Below, piece by piece: positions 9,025 through 18,953 of a stretch of 64,000 bases of DNA. Position 1 is the first letter of the stretch. Every line of letters starts with the position of its first letter. Source of the stretch: Thalassocella blandensis (lineage in GTDB: Bacteria; Pseudomonadota; Gammaproteobacteria; Pseudomonadales; Cellvibrionaceae). The stretch covers positions 248,001 to 312,000 of the forward strand of contig CABFPG010000007.1 in NCBI GenBank assembly GCA_902141825.1, written 5' to 3'. Made by a program: the position numbers and the translations under genes. The notes beneath the pieces are model-generated. The model worked only from the letters and a program-made list of their open reading frames with translations, did no database searches and was not told where the DNA came from.

Positions 9025-9052
9025 CGGTTAATTTCATTTGGAGAACGCAGCA

Positions 9053-9706
9053 TTGAAAAAGCTAAAACATATTTTTGATTCCAATAAAGCCTGGGCACAA
9101 AGCATTATTGAAAATGATCCGGATTTCTTTTCCAACCTTGCCAAGCAGCAAACCCCTGAGTATTTGTGGATTGGTTGTTCCGACAGCCGAGTGCCAGCCA
9201 ACCAGATCATGAATTTGCCACCGGGTGAAGTTTTTGTGCATCGCAATATTGCCAATGTGGTTGTGCATACAGATATGAACCTGTTGTCGGTGATGCAGTA
9301 TGCTGTTGAAGTGCTGAAGGTTAAGCACATTATTGTCTGCGGTCACTATGGCTGTGGCGGAGTGAAAGCGGCGATGGACCCAGATGAGCACGGACTGATA
9401 GACAACTGGCTGCGCCACATTCGCGATGTTGGCCGGTTCAATGCATTAAAGCTGCAGGATATGGATGAAGACACCATGATTGATCGCATGTGTGAATTAA
9501 ACGTAGTGGAACAAGTGAGCAATGTGTGTAACACCACGATCGTGCAACATGCATGGAAACGTGGAGCAGAGTTATGTGTTCATGGCTGGATCTACAATAT
9601 AGAGAATGGCATCTTAAAAGACCTGGATGCATGTGTGGACAGCTTGCAGCAACTGGACGACTTGAACCGGGAAAAATGGGGAATGTTGTCTACACTCAAT
9701 AAATAG
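9053..9706 (+). CDS. can: Beta-class carbonic anhydrase (Can type)
   Basis: 217 residues; interconverts CO2 and bicarbonate in the cytoplasm, supplying bicarbonate for carboxylations. The zinc ligands are visible: Cys42 and Asp44 in WIGCSDSRVP, His98 and Cys101 in CGHYGCGGVK. These positions match E. coli Can when translation starts at the TTG at 9053, which also has GGAGA about 9 bases upstream. This supports TTG 9053 over the TTG five codons earlier at 9038. The Asp44-Arg46 dyad points to the allosteric type II subclass. Confidence 0.95.
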   Translation: MKKLKHIFDSNKAWAQSIIENDPDFFSNLAKQQTPEYLWIGCSDSRVPANQIMNLPPGEVFVHRNIANVVVHTDMNLLSVMQYAVEVLKVKHIIVCGHYGCGGVKAAMDPDEHGLIDNWLRHIRDVGRFNALKLQDMDEDTMIDRMCELNVVEQVSNVCNTTIVQHAWKRGAELCVHGWIYNIENGILKDLDACVDSLQQLDDLNREKWGMLSTLNK

Positions 9707-9742
9707 ATAATCACCCGAACTCACAAACTCAAGGAGTTATGA

Positions 9743-10615
9743 ATGTTGAATTCTGTACGCAAGTGGGTCACACCACTTGCGTTATTGACTGTTCCGTTTT
9801 TCGTCGTGCCAGCCACCTATGCCGAAGAGTCGTCATGGGAATTGGTATGGGCCGATGAATTTAATATCGATGGTCCACCCGATAGCAGCAAGTGGGCATT
9901 TGACGAAGCTTTCGTTGCCAACCACGAGCTGCAGTATTACACAACCCGGGAAGCCAATGCCCGAGTGCGCAATGGGGCACTCGTTATCGAGGCACGTAAA
10001 GAAAAATATAAAAACCCTTTGTATGTTCCGGGATATAAATATGATCCACAGGCCAAGAAAAACTATTTCAAAGCCTGGGAATACACGGAGTACACCTCGG
10101 CGCGACTGGTGACACGCGATATTGCCGAATGGAAATATGGACGAATTGAAGTTCGCGCTAAGCTTCCCACCGGGCGTGGTATGTGGCCGGCGATCTGGAT
10201 GTTGGGCCACGATTATGATGGCGACAACTGGCCCCTGGTTGGTGAAATCGACATTATGGAAAACGTCGGGTACGACCCGGACGAAGTTCATGCGAACATT
10301 CACACCGAAAGCTACAACCATTTGATTAATACCAATAAAGGCAATCAAATTACGGTTGATAAGCCCTATGAAAAATACCATGTCTATGCAGTTGAGTGGG
10401 ACGAGAACAAAATGGAATTTTTTGTTGACGACCAGAAGTATTTTTCATTTAAAAATGAAAAAACCGGCGAGAAAGTCTGGCCCTTCGATAAAAAGTACTA
10501 TCTGATACTGAATGTCGCGGTTGGCGGTGTCTGGGGTGGTCAGAAAGGAGTCGATGACACAATTTTCCCGCAGCGCATGTATGTTGACTATGCGCGGGTG
10601 TATCAAAAGAAATAA
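9743..10615 (+). CDS. Secreted GH16 endo-beta-1,3-glucanase (laminarinase-like)
   Basis: 290 residues: a Sec signal peptide (cut near ATYAEES) followed by a single GH16 catalytic domain. The active-site motif GEIDIMEN gives nucleophile Glu168 and acid/base Glu173. GMWPAIWMLG and VNGVWGG-like VAVGGVWGGQ are also typical of bacterial laminarinases and licheninases. It hydrolyses beta-1,3 or mixed-linkage glucan outside the cell or in the periplasm. There is no attached binding module, unlike many Cellvibrionaceae enzymes. AAGGAG precedes the ATG. Exact substrate specificity within GH16 cannot be told by eye. Confidence 0.92.
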   Translation: MLNSVRKWVTPLALLTVPFFVVPATYAEESSWELVWADEFNIDGPPDSSKWAFDEAFVANHELQYYTTREANARVRNGALVIEARKEKYKNPLYVPGYKYDPQAKKNYFKAWEYTEYTSARLVTRDIAEWKYGRIEVRAKLPTGRGMWPAIWMLGHDYDGDNWPLVGEIDIMENVGYDPDEVHANIHTESYNHLINTNKGNQITVDKPYEKYHVYAVEWDENKMEFFVDDQKYFSFKNEKTGEKVWPFDKKYYLILNVAVGGVWGGQKGVDDTIFPQRMYVDYARVYQKK

Positions 10616-10668
10616 TGCGTCGCTGATAGTGCTGCTATCAGCAAAAAGACAAGTGAAATGACAAGAAT

Positions 10669-10697
10669 AAAGCAGATCCCATGGGATCTGCTTTTTT
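10669..10697. terminator. Bidirectional terminator between GH16 and GDPD genes
   Basis: A perfect stem AAAGCAGATCC / GGATCTGCTTT around a short CATG centre, followed by seven T in total. It lies between two converging genes. A second inverted repeat (GCTGATAG / CTATCAGC, 10622-10642) lies just upstream. Confidence 0.8.
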
Positions 10698-10713
10698 TAT
10701 TCCTATAAAAACC

Positions 10714-12018
10714 TTAAAACTTCTTCATGCAATTTGCGTAGTAAGTAACGGTAGACGGCCAGTCAGAGAAAATGCCGATCACACCAACATCCTTTGCCAG
10801 TGCATGTACCACATTCATGGTGTCACCATCATTGTTCATCAGCTCTGTAATGGACTGGTGATACCACCCTCCTCCGTTTGCCAGCGGGCCATCACGTTCC
10901 AACGACCAGGTGATAATATCCAAGCCGGCAGCTCTGGCGTGTTGTGCGTAGGTAGACGGAACAATGGTGTTGTTTTCACTGACCTTCAATAATACCCAAA
11001 TAGGCGGTGCAATGATTTCAACTCCGTCTGCGACCAAGGCTGCCATAGAAGGCTGCCATGTGGCGGGAAGTTCGGGATCGAAGGTGGGGTCGTCATAACG
11101 GTCGTCAAGGAAAACGGCCTGGCGACCAAAGCGTGGCTCGTTTTCAATCCAGTATTGTACATCTGCCAGGTTGAAAGATTGTGCATACACTTTGCGTGGC
11201 GACACTCTTGCCTGCTTATATTCATCTATCATTTGCTGCGCGTATTGCGCTTGAGTGTAGTCTCCTTCATAAGGCATGGCGACGCTGGGTGCCTTCAATT
11301 CCGGGGTAAATTTAACGCCTAGTTGTTGAAATAATTCAATGCTCTCTTTGTGACTTAGCACGGTGCCGCATTGTGCGTACCAGTCTGTACGCCAGTTGGC
11401 CGTGCCATTTAAATATTCGGCAACGGTAGTGGCGTTGGGATTGGCGGCATCCATTTTGCCACACAAGGTTTTAAATTCGGCCAGTGTAATATCGCTGGTA
11501 CAACAGCGAGCTTGAGCGGGTGTACCGCTAACAGAATCAGCCGGGGTAAACGGAACAGAACATTTGCTCGCCAGCTCAGTAGCTAAGATATTGGTGGTTG
11601 TATGCAGATCGCATTGGGAATGACGACAGACCAGTTCTCTATCCTGGGTGAATGTCACATCGCATTCCAGAATACCCGCACCCATGCGTGCGGCAGCCTG
11701 GTAAGACTCTTTGGTATGTTCGGGAAACTGTGCGGCTGCACCTCGGTGACCAATCGAAAAATCAGTTTTATAAAACGGACCATTGGCACAGGCAAGCAAG
11801 CGATTTTTCAATGCGCTTTCATCCATGTCATTTACCAGGTAAAACGGACGCGGGTCCATTTGCACATTGGTTTTAAACCAGGAAAAGGCCCCCTTTTCCA
11901 GATGCTTAGCATTGTCATGCGAAGCATTTTCTGCACTATTATTAAAAGCCAAGGCGCAGTTCAGCGAGGCTGAACAACACAGTGTTACGGTGAAAAGCAG
12001 TTTATGCAGTGAGCGCAT
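10714..12018 (-). CDS. Secreted glycerophosphodiester phosphodiesterase
   Basis: 434 residues with an N-terminal signal peptide ([19 protein letters not shown]). The GDPD domain opens with [15 protein letters not shown] (His91, Arg92, Glu100), then GILECDV (Glu118, Asp120) and the general-base region [13 protein letters not shown] (His133). It splits glycerophosphodiesters from phospholipid turnover into glycerol-3-phosphate and an alcohol. It is larger than GlpQ (about 335-360 residues) and has cysteine-rich inserts (CSVPF, ARCCTSD), compatible with disulfides in the periplasm. TTAGGAGATAACG precedes the ATG. No glpT or ugp genes accompany it. Confidence 0.9.
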   Translation of the reverse strand: MRSLHKLLFTVTLCCSASLNCALAFNNSAENASHDNAKHLEKGAFSWFKTNVQMDPRPFYLVNDMDESALKNRLLACANGPFYKTDFSIGHRGAAAQFPEHTKESYQAAARMGAGILECDVTFTQDRELVCRHSQCDLHTTTNILATELASKCSVPFTPADSVSGTPAQARCCTSDITLAEFKTLCGKMDAANPNATTVAEYLNGTANWRTDWYAQCGTVLSHKESIELFQQLGVKFTPELKAPSVAMPYEGDYTQAQYAQQMIDEYKQARVSPRKVYAQSFNLADVQYWIENEPRFGRQAVFLDDRYDDPTFDPELPATWQPSMAALVADGVEIIAPPIWVLLKVSENNTIVPSTYAQHARAAGLDIITWSLERDGPLANGGGWYHQSITELMNNDGDTMNVVHALAKDVGVIGIFSDWPSTVTYYANCMKKF

Positions 12019-12170
12019 CGTTATCTCCTAAGGTCAGCTGTACCAGTCGTTATTGTGATAGCAAACGGGCAGCATAAAGAGATCGTATGACGAATCGGTG
12101 CCGGCAATATGACGAATATTTGAAGCTTTTATGTAGAGCGAATTGTTATGCCAGAAAGAGAATACAGGCT

Positions 12171-12482
12171 CTAATTTTGTTCGTTCAATATTGCTTCGCG
12201 TGTCTTGGTGTATCCTTCGTAGTCCACACCGTTTAACTTTGTGTTACCCGGACACAGGGTGTGTTGTTGAAAGGCATCCTGTTGAATATCACGTGCTGGA
12301 TGGTGTTTTTCATTTTCTGTGCATTGATAATTCGCCGCAGTGTTATAAGCAAAACGATTAACAGAATCACTGCTGCAAGCAACAAGATTGGCGAACAAAA
12401 AAATCAAACAAGCGCGGCAGTAGTAGTGCAGCATATTGGCGTTTTTATGATAACGATAGCGTGAAATAATGCGAAGGAACAT
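12171..12482 (-). CDS. Small putative lipoprotein, unknown function
   Basis: 103 residues from ATG 12482 (MFLRIISRYR). A hydrophobic stretch ends LFANLVAC with Cys36, a lipobox. The mature part is short and polar (NTAANYQCTENEKHHPARDI and NTKLNGVDYEGYTKTREAIL) with two further cysteines. A later ATG (MLHYYCRACL) would give a more normal signal length and is an alternative start. AGGAGA and AAGGGA occur upstream of 12482. No family recognised. Confidence 0.5.
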   Translation of the reverse strand: MFLRIISRYRYHKNANMLHYYCRACLIFLFANLVACSSDSVNRFAYNTAANYQCTENEKHHPARDIQQDAFQQHTLCPGNTKLNGVDYEGYTKTREAILNEQN

Positions 12483-12640
12483 TTCCCTTATGTCTCCTGT
12501 GTTGATTATTGTGGTGTAAAGGGTCGTCTTGAATAAATGCACGGCTTAGTTGCGAACGAACAGTTCATACTGAAAAAAGCGAACCTGTGCCAATTTGTTA
12601 GAGTGTTGAGAGACTTGATTGTTCATTCCATTACAGACTG

Positions 12641-13249
12641 TTACACAGTATTGTGCTGCTGCATGAGCAGTACGGATAAGCCAAAGAGCAGTTCCGGAGT
12701 AAAGCGATCGTCAATGTTTTCAATTTTGTAGATAAAATTATTCATTGGGCGTTTAATCGCGTGTGCCAAACGTGTTGCGATGCGCAATGGCCAGGACGTA
12801 TCGGATTGAGAATGGATGCTGCGAATATTTGCCAACGTACTCTTTTTGTCGGGCGAACTGATAATAAAATTGTCAGCATCACCGTTCAAAGCATTGCGTA
12901 AAAGCGCTTTGCCCAAAGAGCTGGGATCAACAATTAATGCGACATTATTACCTTGTGCATCGACCAGGGCGTCGCCAATTTTTTTCACAACAAATTTTTC
13001 CTGTTGGATAAAAGAAATTTTCTCCCGGCCTATTCCTTTCACGGGTCGCATTTCCAACACGGGGGTATTGGTATGGTCGACAATGACGCAGGCTTTGCAC
13101 ATATTCGCTTTGGCAAGATAATCGAGTTGAAAAAGTAAGGTGTTGTCCACGTAGCAGGCAAAACTGGCAATGTAATGTTCCACCGCGCGCTTTGAGTGAT
13201 CACAATACTTTTTGATTTTCAGGGCGCGTGATGCTGTGACATTCTCCAT
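12641..13249 (-). CDS. Hypothetical protein, possible scramblase/LURP-like fold
   Basis: 202 residues without signal peptide. The middle (EKFVVKKIGDALVDAQGNNVALI, given here by its ends EKFVV...VALI) has the short beta-strand-and-turn rhythm of tubby/LURP-like domains. The match is weak and may be chance. There is a cluster of cysteines near residues 51-54 (MCKAC) and a C-terminal hydrophobic helix (LLFGLSVLLM). It is a single gene. The function is not known. Confidence 0.55.
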   Translation of the reverse strand: MENVTASRALKIKKYCDHSKRAVEHYIASFACYVDNTLLFQLDYLAKANMCKACVIVDHTNTPVLEMRPVKGIGREKISFIQQEKFVVKKIGDALVDAQGNNVALIVDPSSLGKALLRNALNGDADNFIISSPDKKSTLANIRSIHSQSDTSWPLRIATRLAHAIKRPMNNFIYKIENIDDRFTPELLFGLSVLLMQQHNTV

Positions 13250-13553
13250 GACAAGTTCCGTTGGATGCCTCGCTGGGTCTGATGTTGATGAAAGGGTGTT
13301 ACAAAAGTTTAGCCAAGCTTTTGTCGCTTGTGGCGCGTAAGTAAAAATTATTATAGAGGGTCACGGTTCGGCTTAATTTCTCTATAACGAGAGCGAATTG
13401 ATGATTTTGACCGAGTCGTTTTTGACATAAGCCGAAACTGAAAATGGACAAAACTGTATGACGAGATCGGTTTGACGGCTTGTATCGCTTTACCGAGGGA
13501 GTGAACTGTGCAGAGGGAATGGGAGCGCCGAAAGCGGCTTGCTCCCCATTTAG
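13250..13553. other. Intergenic region with two hairpins
   Basis: No gene is seen. An inverted repeat ACAAAAG / CTTTTGT spans 13301-13324. A compound hairpin spans 13521-13546: outer GGGAGC / GCTCCC with inner GCCG-AAAG-CGGC. The latter sits 8 bases past the stop of the FAH gene and is a plausible end of the leftward TRAP operon, although no T run follows. Confidence 0.5.
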
Positions 13554-14396
13554 TTAAGCGTCGATACACTTGGCGCATTGCTCGCCAAGACCATCGATTC
13601 CCAATTTGATCTGGTCGCCCGCCTTTAAAAAGACTGGGGGTGTCTGACCATTGCCAATGCCCGGAGGTGTACCGGTGGAAATAATGTCGCCGGGTTCAAG
13701 GGTCATAAAGCGACTTAGAAAAGCAATGATTTCATCGATCTTGAACACCATGGTGTTGGAGTTACCGTCCTGAAAGCGTTTGCCATTGACCTCCAGCCAC
13801 ATACCAAGGTTGTGCGGATCGCTCACCTCATCACGTGTGACCAGCCAGGGACCGGTGGGACCGAAAGTATCGTGAGACTTGCCTTTGGTCCATTGGCCAG
13901 TTCGTTCAAGTTGAAACTGCCGCTCGGAAACGTCATTGGTTATACAATAACCCGCAACGTAATCCAGCGCTTCGGCTTGATCAACATATTTTGCTCGCCG
14001 ACCAATGACGACGCCCAGTTCTATTTCCCAATCTGTTTTTTCTGAGTGACGAGGAATTTCAATAGCGTCATTGGGGCCACAGATAGCACTGGTGGCCTTC
14101 ATGAAGATGACCGGCTCAGAGGGCAGTTCCATGCCAGCTTCTGCGGCATGATCTGCGTAATTTAAACCGATACAAATAAATTTACCGACATTGCCCACAC
14201 AAGCTCCGATGCGCTCACTGGGGTCAATAACCGGTAATGCATCAATATCCGTTTTGCGGATTTTAGCGAGACCGGAGTCGGAGAGGTTGTCGCCGGTAAA
14301 GTCACTCAGAACCGTTGACAGGTCCCGTATGCTGTTGTCGCTGTGCAAAATTGCTGGCCTTTCCTGACCCTTGGGGCCCACGCGTAATAATTTCAT
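13554..14396 (-). CDS. Fumarylacetoacetate hydrolase (FAH) family enzyme
   Basis: 280 residues of the FAH/MhpD fold. The core is FICIGLNYADHAAEAG, SAICGPNDAIEIPRHSEKTD, the metal-binding WEIELGVVIG and CITNDVSERQFQ, and the closing MTLEPGDIISTGTPPGIG. Members hydrolyse or decarboxylate beta-diketo acids. The closest remembered types are 2,4-diketo-3-deoxy-L-fuconate/rhamnonate hydrolases and acylpyruvases, which release pyruvate. It is the last gene of the leftward TRAP / dehydrogenase operon, 20 bases after the dehydrogenase stop. Substrate not determinable here. Confidence 0.88.
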   Translation of the reverse strand: MKLLRVGPKGQERPAILHSDNSIRDLSTVLSDFTGDNLSDSGLAKIRKTDIDALPVIDPSERIGACVGNVGKFICIGLNYADHAAEAGMELPSEPVIFMKATSAICGPNDAIEIPRHSEKTDWEIELGVVIGRRAKYVDQAEALDYVAGYCITNDVSERQFQLERTGQWTKGKSHDTFGPTGPWLVTRDEVSDPHNLGMWLEVNGKRFQDGNSNTMVFKIDEIIAFLSRFMTLEPGDIISTGTPPGIGNGQTPPVFLKAGDQIKLGIDGLGEQCAKCIDA

Positions 14397-14416
14397 AAAT
14401 AAACACCATCATCACT

Positions 14417-15412
14417 TTAAATCATTTGTAAAACATCTGGGTTGACCACATTGCGAGCGGCCTGACCTTTGAGAAAATCGATAGCTGTTTCCAGTCCCAT
14501 GGTTTTAAGTAAAGCCACGGATTCCACGGTCTGGTACGCCGTGTGTGGGGTGAGATAAACATTGGGGTATTGAAAAATAGGATGGGCTGCGTTGTGAACC
14601 GGCTCCCCTTCAATCACATCCAGACCCGCCGCTGCAACTTTGCCGTTTTCCAGCCCCCGGATTAAAGCCTGAGTATCGATCAATTCTCCGCGCGCGGTAT
14701 TAACAATACGCAATCCGTCTTGAGCCAATGCAAGATTTTCATCGTTGACAATATGTTTTGTCTGTTCTGTCAGAGGAGCCATCATGACCAGTGTATGCGA
14801 TTGCTGGAATAAACTTTTGAGGTCGACCGAGCGCACTTTATATTGCTCAAACACATCTGCTTTCACAAAGGGGTCAAAAGCTATGAGGTGATACCCCAAA
14901 GGCGCAAGACATTCAGCAAGCTTTCGTGCGATGCGGCCAAAACCAAAAATTCCCAGTGTTCGCGTGGACAAGCGTCGCATGGGATAGCCGGCAGCATTAT
15001 TCCATTCGCCCTCACGCACACGTTGTTGATAAAACGGAATTTTTCGTTCAGTGGCAAGGATTAAACCCAGAGAATGTGCGGCGACTTCTTCTACGCCGTA
15101 GTCTGGCACATTGCAGGCAATGACTTTGTTTTCGGTAAACGCATTTAAATCATAGTTATCTACACCGATACCGAGGCGAACGGCTATACGGCATTTGGGT
15201 AAGCGGGATAAGAGCGCGTGACCAACGGGTGCATATACCACTAATAAGGCATCCGCCTCCTGCGCTTGGGCAACTATCTCATCGTCATTCTGGCATTGAA
15301 GAATAAGCAGTTTTCCACCGGCGTTGGTGCACAACGTAGTGATTGCGCTAAAGTCATCGCCTTTGTAGTGCTGGCTGTCGATCAGAGCAATAGTAAATGT
15401 GGCTTCAGACAT
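14417..15412 (-). CDS. D-isomer-specific 2-hydroxyacid dehydrogenase
   Basis: 331 residues with the NAD-binding motif GIFGFGRIARKLAECLAPLG, and catalytic regions NTARGELIDTQAL (Arg), GLDVIEGEPV (Glu) and LTPHTAYQT (His). It interconverts 2-oxo acids and D-2-hydroxy acids in the cytoplasm. The sequence resembles the C-terminal-binding-protein/phosphoglycerate dehydrogenase branch. Cotranscription with dctM upstream (97-base gap) and the FAH gene downstream is likely, so it probably reduces or oxidises an imported acid. Confidence 0.9.
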   Translation of the reverse strand: MSEATFTIALIDSQHYKGDDFSAITTLCTNAGGKLLILQCQNDDEIVAQAQEADALLVVYAPVGHALLSRLPKCRIAVRLGIGVDNYDLNAFTENKVIACNVPDYGVEEVAAHSLGLILATERKIPFYQQRVREGEWNNAAGYPMRRLSTRTLGIFGFGRIARKLAECLAPLGYHLIAFDPFVKADVFEQYKVRSVDLKSLFQQSHTLVMMAPLTEQTKHIVNDENLALAQDGLRIVNTARGELIDTQALIRGLENGKVAAAGLDVIEGEPVHNAAHPIFQYPNVYLTPHTAYQTVESVALLKTMGLETAIDFLKGQAARNVVNPDVLQMI

Positions 15413-15509
15413 AAAAGTTCTCTATGTATTTGTATTCAGTTTTTTAGTAATGCCGCAAAAGTGTTGCTGATGGCTTTCGTGACGTTGCAGTGACATATTG
15501 CCAGCTGTC

Positions 15510-16880
15510 TCACTCCATTAACTGCCGAGGTAACCACAGCGCTAATTCCGGCCAAATTAAAATAACTGCCAAACCAAACAGTTGTAACATCACGAATGGC
15601 ACTATACCGCGATAAATATCCTGCAGTTTGACCCTGGCTCGTGCCGTTCCTTTCATATAAAACAAGGCTGCGCCAAAAGGCGGTGTTAAAAAAGACGTTT
15701 GCAAATTGATTGCTGCAAGAATGGCAAACCAGTAAAGAATTTCGGCTTTGACGACGTGCTCGCCAAAATCCAATAGCGCGACGATGGGAGCAAAGACGGG
15801 AAGAACGATTAATGTAATTTCTATCCAGTCAAAAAAGAACCCGAGAATAAAAATGGTGAGCATTAAGCTCAGCAGTAAACTCCACGCTCCCAGATCCATC
15901 GATTGAATAAAGTCCACGATAATTTCTTCGCCCCACAACGCGCGAAAAACATAAGAAAACGCGGTCGCGGTGAAAATGATGAAAAAAATCATGGCGGTAG
16001 TCATCGCGGTTTTCTGGCAGGTTTCGTGCAGCAGTGCAAAATTGAATTTGCCTTTAATCGCGCTCAACACAATTGCACCGAACGCCCCGATGCCCGCCGC
16101 CTCTGTCGGCGTGGCCCATCCACCAAAAATAGATCCCAACACCAGGGCAATCAAAAACACCGGTGGTAAAAAGCCTTTAAGCAGCAGCGTTAATAATGCT
16201 TTTCCATCGAGATGTTCATGTTCGGAGACCGTCTTGGGAGCGAGGGTTGGATTTAATTTGGCCGCAACAACGACATACACCATGTATAGAACCGCTAATA
16301 CCAAACCGGGAATGATGGCGGCAATAAATAAGTTACCCACAGAGATAGTTAACAAATCGGCCATCACCACCAGCATGATTGACGGTGGTAACAATATGCC
16401 AAGGGTTGCCGAAGCGGCGATAGAACCTGTAGCAAAAGAAGGCGCATAGCGTTGCTGTAACATGGTTGGCAACGCCATCAAAGTCATCATGACCACACTC
16501 GCACCGATGATTCCCGTCGTGGCGGCCATGATAGTCCCCATCAAAGTAACAGCCAGTGCGAGGCTGCCTGGAGCCTGTTGTAACAAACGCTGCAAAATAT
16601 TTAACAAGTCACCTGCCACCTTGCTGCGTTCGAGTAAGGTCCCCATGAAGATAAATCCGGGAATGGCCGTCAGCACCAGATTATCGGCACCGCTTTGCCA
16701 GGCGCGTTCCACGAATAAATACAATTCACTTATGTTCATCATATCCATCGCAATCGCGAGGGTGGCAAACAACACGGCAACGCCGCCCAGTACAAAGGCC
16801 ACGGGCAAGCCGCTGAACAGCAAAATGGCCAGTACCGGAAACATGTACAGCGCTAAGTATTCCTGAAAATGTTCAAGCAT
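15510..16880 (-). CDS. dctM: TRAP transporter large permease subunit (DctM)
   Basis: 456 residues and about 12 hydrophobic segments; the large membrane subunit that drives sodium-coupled solute uptake. Family stretches include FPVLAILLFSGLPVAFVLGG, AIPGFIFMGTLLERS, GIIGASVVMMTLMALPTML, LGILLPPSIMLVV and TPTEAAGIGAFGAIVL. Start: ATG at 16880 (MLEHFQEYLA), which overlaps the dctQ stop by 8 bases. The longer frame to 17000 lies inside dctQ and is discarded. Works with DctP and DctQ. Confidence 0.95.
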   Translation of the reverse strand: MLEHFQEYLALYMFPVLAILLFSGLPVAFVLGGVAVLFATLAIAMDMMNISELYLFVERAWQSGADNLVLTAIPGFIFMGTLLERSKVAGDLLNILQRLLQQAPGSLALAVTLMGTIMAATTGIIGASVVMMTLMALPTMLQQRYAPSFATGSIAASATLGILLPPSIMLVVMADLLTISVGNLFIAAIIPGLVLAVLYMVYVVVAAKLNPTLAPKTVSEHEHLDGKALLTLLLKGFLPPVFLIALVLGSIFGGWATPTEAAGIGAFGAIVLSAIKGKFNFALLHETCQKTAMTTAMIFFIIFTATAFSYVFRALWGEEIIVDFIQSMDLGAWSLLLSLMLTIFILGFFFDWIEITLIVLPVFAPIVALLDFGEHVVKAEILYWFAILAAINLQTSFLTPPFGAALFYMKGTARARVKLQDIYRGIVPFVMLQLFGLAVILIWPELALWLPRQLME

Positions 16881-17526
16881 GATGGTGATGTATGGTGGCG
16901 TTTGCGGTGTTATCTGTGTCGGTTTGTTCTTCCGGGTTACCGAGCTGTGGCGAGCAGATTTGCGCCTGTCTGGCCAGCGGTGCAGAGGCAAACAACACAA
17001 TGATGAGCCGCAAAGCAGTGGAAATGATAGCCAGACAGAGTAACGCCATACCCAGAAGCAGTACGGATTTAATAATCCAGCGGTATGGCAAGCCCGTCAA
17101 TGCGGCTGACATCTCATTCTGTGAATAGGATGAGGCAACAAACTCGTAAGCAAAAAACAGCATGACAGCAAGGTAAGGGATGGCCAGAAGTAAAATCCCA
17201 AACAGCTCAATAGCCGCTTGTGTTTTTATGGCGAATCGCTCCTTCAACAAATCAACGCGTACATGACCATTGGCGAGATAGGTGGCTCCGAACGCAAGTA
17301 AAAAAACGCAGGCATGTAAATGCCATTCCATCTCCTGCAATTTCGTGGGCGAGAGTAAACTGCCAAGCGGGGAATCAATAATCAAATTTTGCAGCCCTGG
17401 AATTTTACGCGAAACCACGTCAAACACTGTGATAAAAATCAACGGCAGAATGAGCAGGCAGGCATAGTGATTCACGCCGTTGATACACCGGTCCATGTAT
17501 TGGGTGAAACGCAAAAGGCTTTTCAT
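16873..17526 (-). CDS. dctQ: TRAP transporter small permease subunit (DctQ)
   Basis: 217 residues with four hydrophobic segments (ACLLILPLIFITVFDVVSRK; WHLHACVFLLAFGATYLANG; LFGILLLAIPYLAVMLFFAY; IIKSVLLLGMALLCLAIIST). HVRVDLL after helix 2 is typical of the family. It has a long polar C-terminal tail ending in a histidine cluster. It lies 48 bases after dctP and overlaps dctM by 8 bases. It partners DctM and helps couple the binding protein to the permease. Confidence 0.93.
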   Translation of the reverse strand: MKSLLRFTQYMDRCINGVNHYACLLILPLIFITVFDVVSRKIPGLQNLIIDSPLGSLLSPTKLQEMEWHLHACVFLLAFGATYLANGHVRVDLLKERFAIKTQAAIELFGILLLAIPYLAVMLFFAYEFVASSYSQNEMSAALTGLPYRWIIKSVLLLGMALLCLAIISTALRLIIVLFASAPLARQAQICSPQLGNPEEQTDTDNTANATIHHHHA

Positions 17527-17574
17527 TAATGCGAATTACCAGCGTCTAACGAAAACGGGCTTTGGGAGCGCAAT

Positions 17575-18642
17575 TTATAAATAGCCATAATCCCGCCAGA
17601 GAGAATAGTTTTTGCGGAAATCGCTGTAAGAGCGCCAGATTTTTCGTGAGTCGGGGTTTTGTTTAATTTCTTCGTCAATCACTTCATCCCAGGCCTGTTT
17701 GAAACTCGTGAGGATTTCGTCCGGCCAGCGGTGATTGATTACGCCGTTGGCTGCGTTTTCCTGCATCGCCTTGAATTGCAGTGCTTCACCCTCTGCCAGC
17801 ATCGCCGTCGTTTGTGCCAGACACACGGTTTCGATAAGTTTTTGTTGTTGTGCGGTTAAACTTTTCCAGGTGTCTAAATGAATGAGTAATTCCTGCACGG
17901 TGGATTGCTGATGCCAGCCAGGAAAGTAATTGTGTTTGGCAATCTGATAAAAACCCAGTGCGCGGTCCACCGCAGGCACACTGAATTCAGTCGCGTCCAG
18001 CGTACCGATTTCCAATGCAGGGTAGATATCTCCGCCGGCCATTAATTGGGTGGAGACGCCGAGTTTTTCCATGACTCTGGCTCCAAGACCAAGAAAACGC
18101 ATTTTCAGTCCCTTCAGGTCTTTGACTTGTTTTATCTCTTTTACAAACCAACCGGAAGTTTCAGGAGGGGCAATTCCACAGGCCAGGAATTTTATATTGT
18201 CTCGCGCGTACAGTTCTTCAGCGAGTTGCTGACCGCCACCGTAGTGCAACCAGGCCAAGTATTCTGCACTGGCCGGGCCAAATGGCACCGCAGCAAAAAA
18301 AGCATAGGCAGAGTTTTTCCCGACGTTGTACCCGGCATTACCGAATGCGGCTGTAATGGCGCCTTTGGAGACGGCATCAAAATAATGCGCACCGGAAACC
18401 AACGCACCTGGTTCAAAGGCTTTTACGCGAATTTCCTTATGACTCAGATCGGTGATGGTGTTGGCAATGTCCTGTGCCGTGTGACCGATCACGGGTACAT
18501 TTTGCCCATAAGCCGAATGCAACTTCCAACGTTGCGCGGCCTCACTGGGCAAACTAAACAGGCTGATGCTGAGACTCATTGCACAAGCCAGGGTGAGTTG
18601 GGTGGACTTCACTAACGTACGTGTTTTGCCTTGCTTCAACAT
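17575..18642 (-). CDS. dctP: TRAP transporter periplasmic solute-binding protein (DctP), keto-acid type
   Basis: 355 residues with a signal peptide ending near LPSEAAQRW. Body motifs: LKGLKMRFLGLGARVMEKLG with the ligand-clamping arginine region, then GGDIYPALEIGTLDATE and KHNYFPGWHQQ. These resemble TakP, the 2-oxo acid binding protein of Rhodobacter, more than the C4-dicarboxylate DctP. An imported 2-oxo or hydroxy carboxylic acid is therefore suggested (inference). First gene of a five-gene leftward operon: dctP-dctQ-dctM-dehydrogenase-FAH. Confidence 0.93.
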   Translation of the reverse strand: MLKQGKTRTLVKSTQLTLACAMSLSISLFSLPSEAAQRWKLHSAYGQNVPVIGHTAQDIANTITDLSHKEIRVKAFEPGALVSGAHYFDAVSKGAITAAFGNAGYNVGKNSAYAFFAAVPFGPASAEYLAWLHYGGGQQLAEELYARDNIKFLACGIAPPETSGWFVKEIKQVKDLKGLKMRFLGLGARVMEKLGVSTQLMAGGDIYPALEIGTLDATEFSVPAVDRALGFYQIAKHNYFPGWHQQSTVQELLIHLDTWKSLTAQQQKLIETVCLAQTTAMLAEGEALQFKAMQENAANGVINHRWPDEILTSFKQAWDEVIDEEIKQNPDSRKIWRSYSDFRKNYSLWRDYGYL

Positions 18643-18893
18643 AATTTAGCCCTGTATTGACACGTTAAGCTGAACTTGTCACTTAAACCTTTTTTTACTG
18701 GCACTTCATCAGACGCCATTCGGCGGGAATTCTCTGATTTGATTTAAGCTCGACTTGTACTTGTTTTTTGACGTTCCTACTTTTTATTGTGGTGTTGTGC
18801 ATTTGCACAATGCGACGTCGGAAACAAGTACTTATGTTTCTCGTTATTATTTTTGTTCTGTCTGTCTGTTTTTGCTTTTCTGCTTTTTGTTTT

Positions 18894-18953
18894 TTATTGC
18901 TTAGCTATTTATTGTTTAACTATTTATTGCTTAGTTATTTGTTGCTTATTGAT
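18894..18953. repeat. Four tandem 15-bp AT-rich repeats
   Basis: Units TTATTGCTTAGCTAT, TTATTGTTTAACTAT, TTATTGCTTAGTTAT and TTGTTGCTTATTGAT follow one another without spacers. The low-complexity leucine/tyrosine reading frames over them are by-products. Confidence 0.85.
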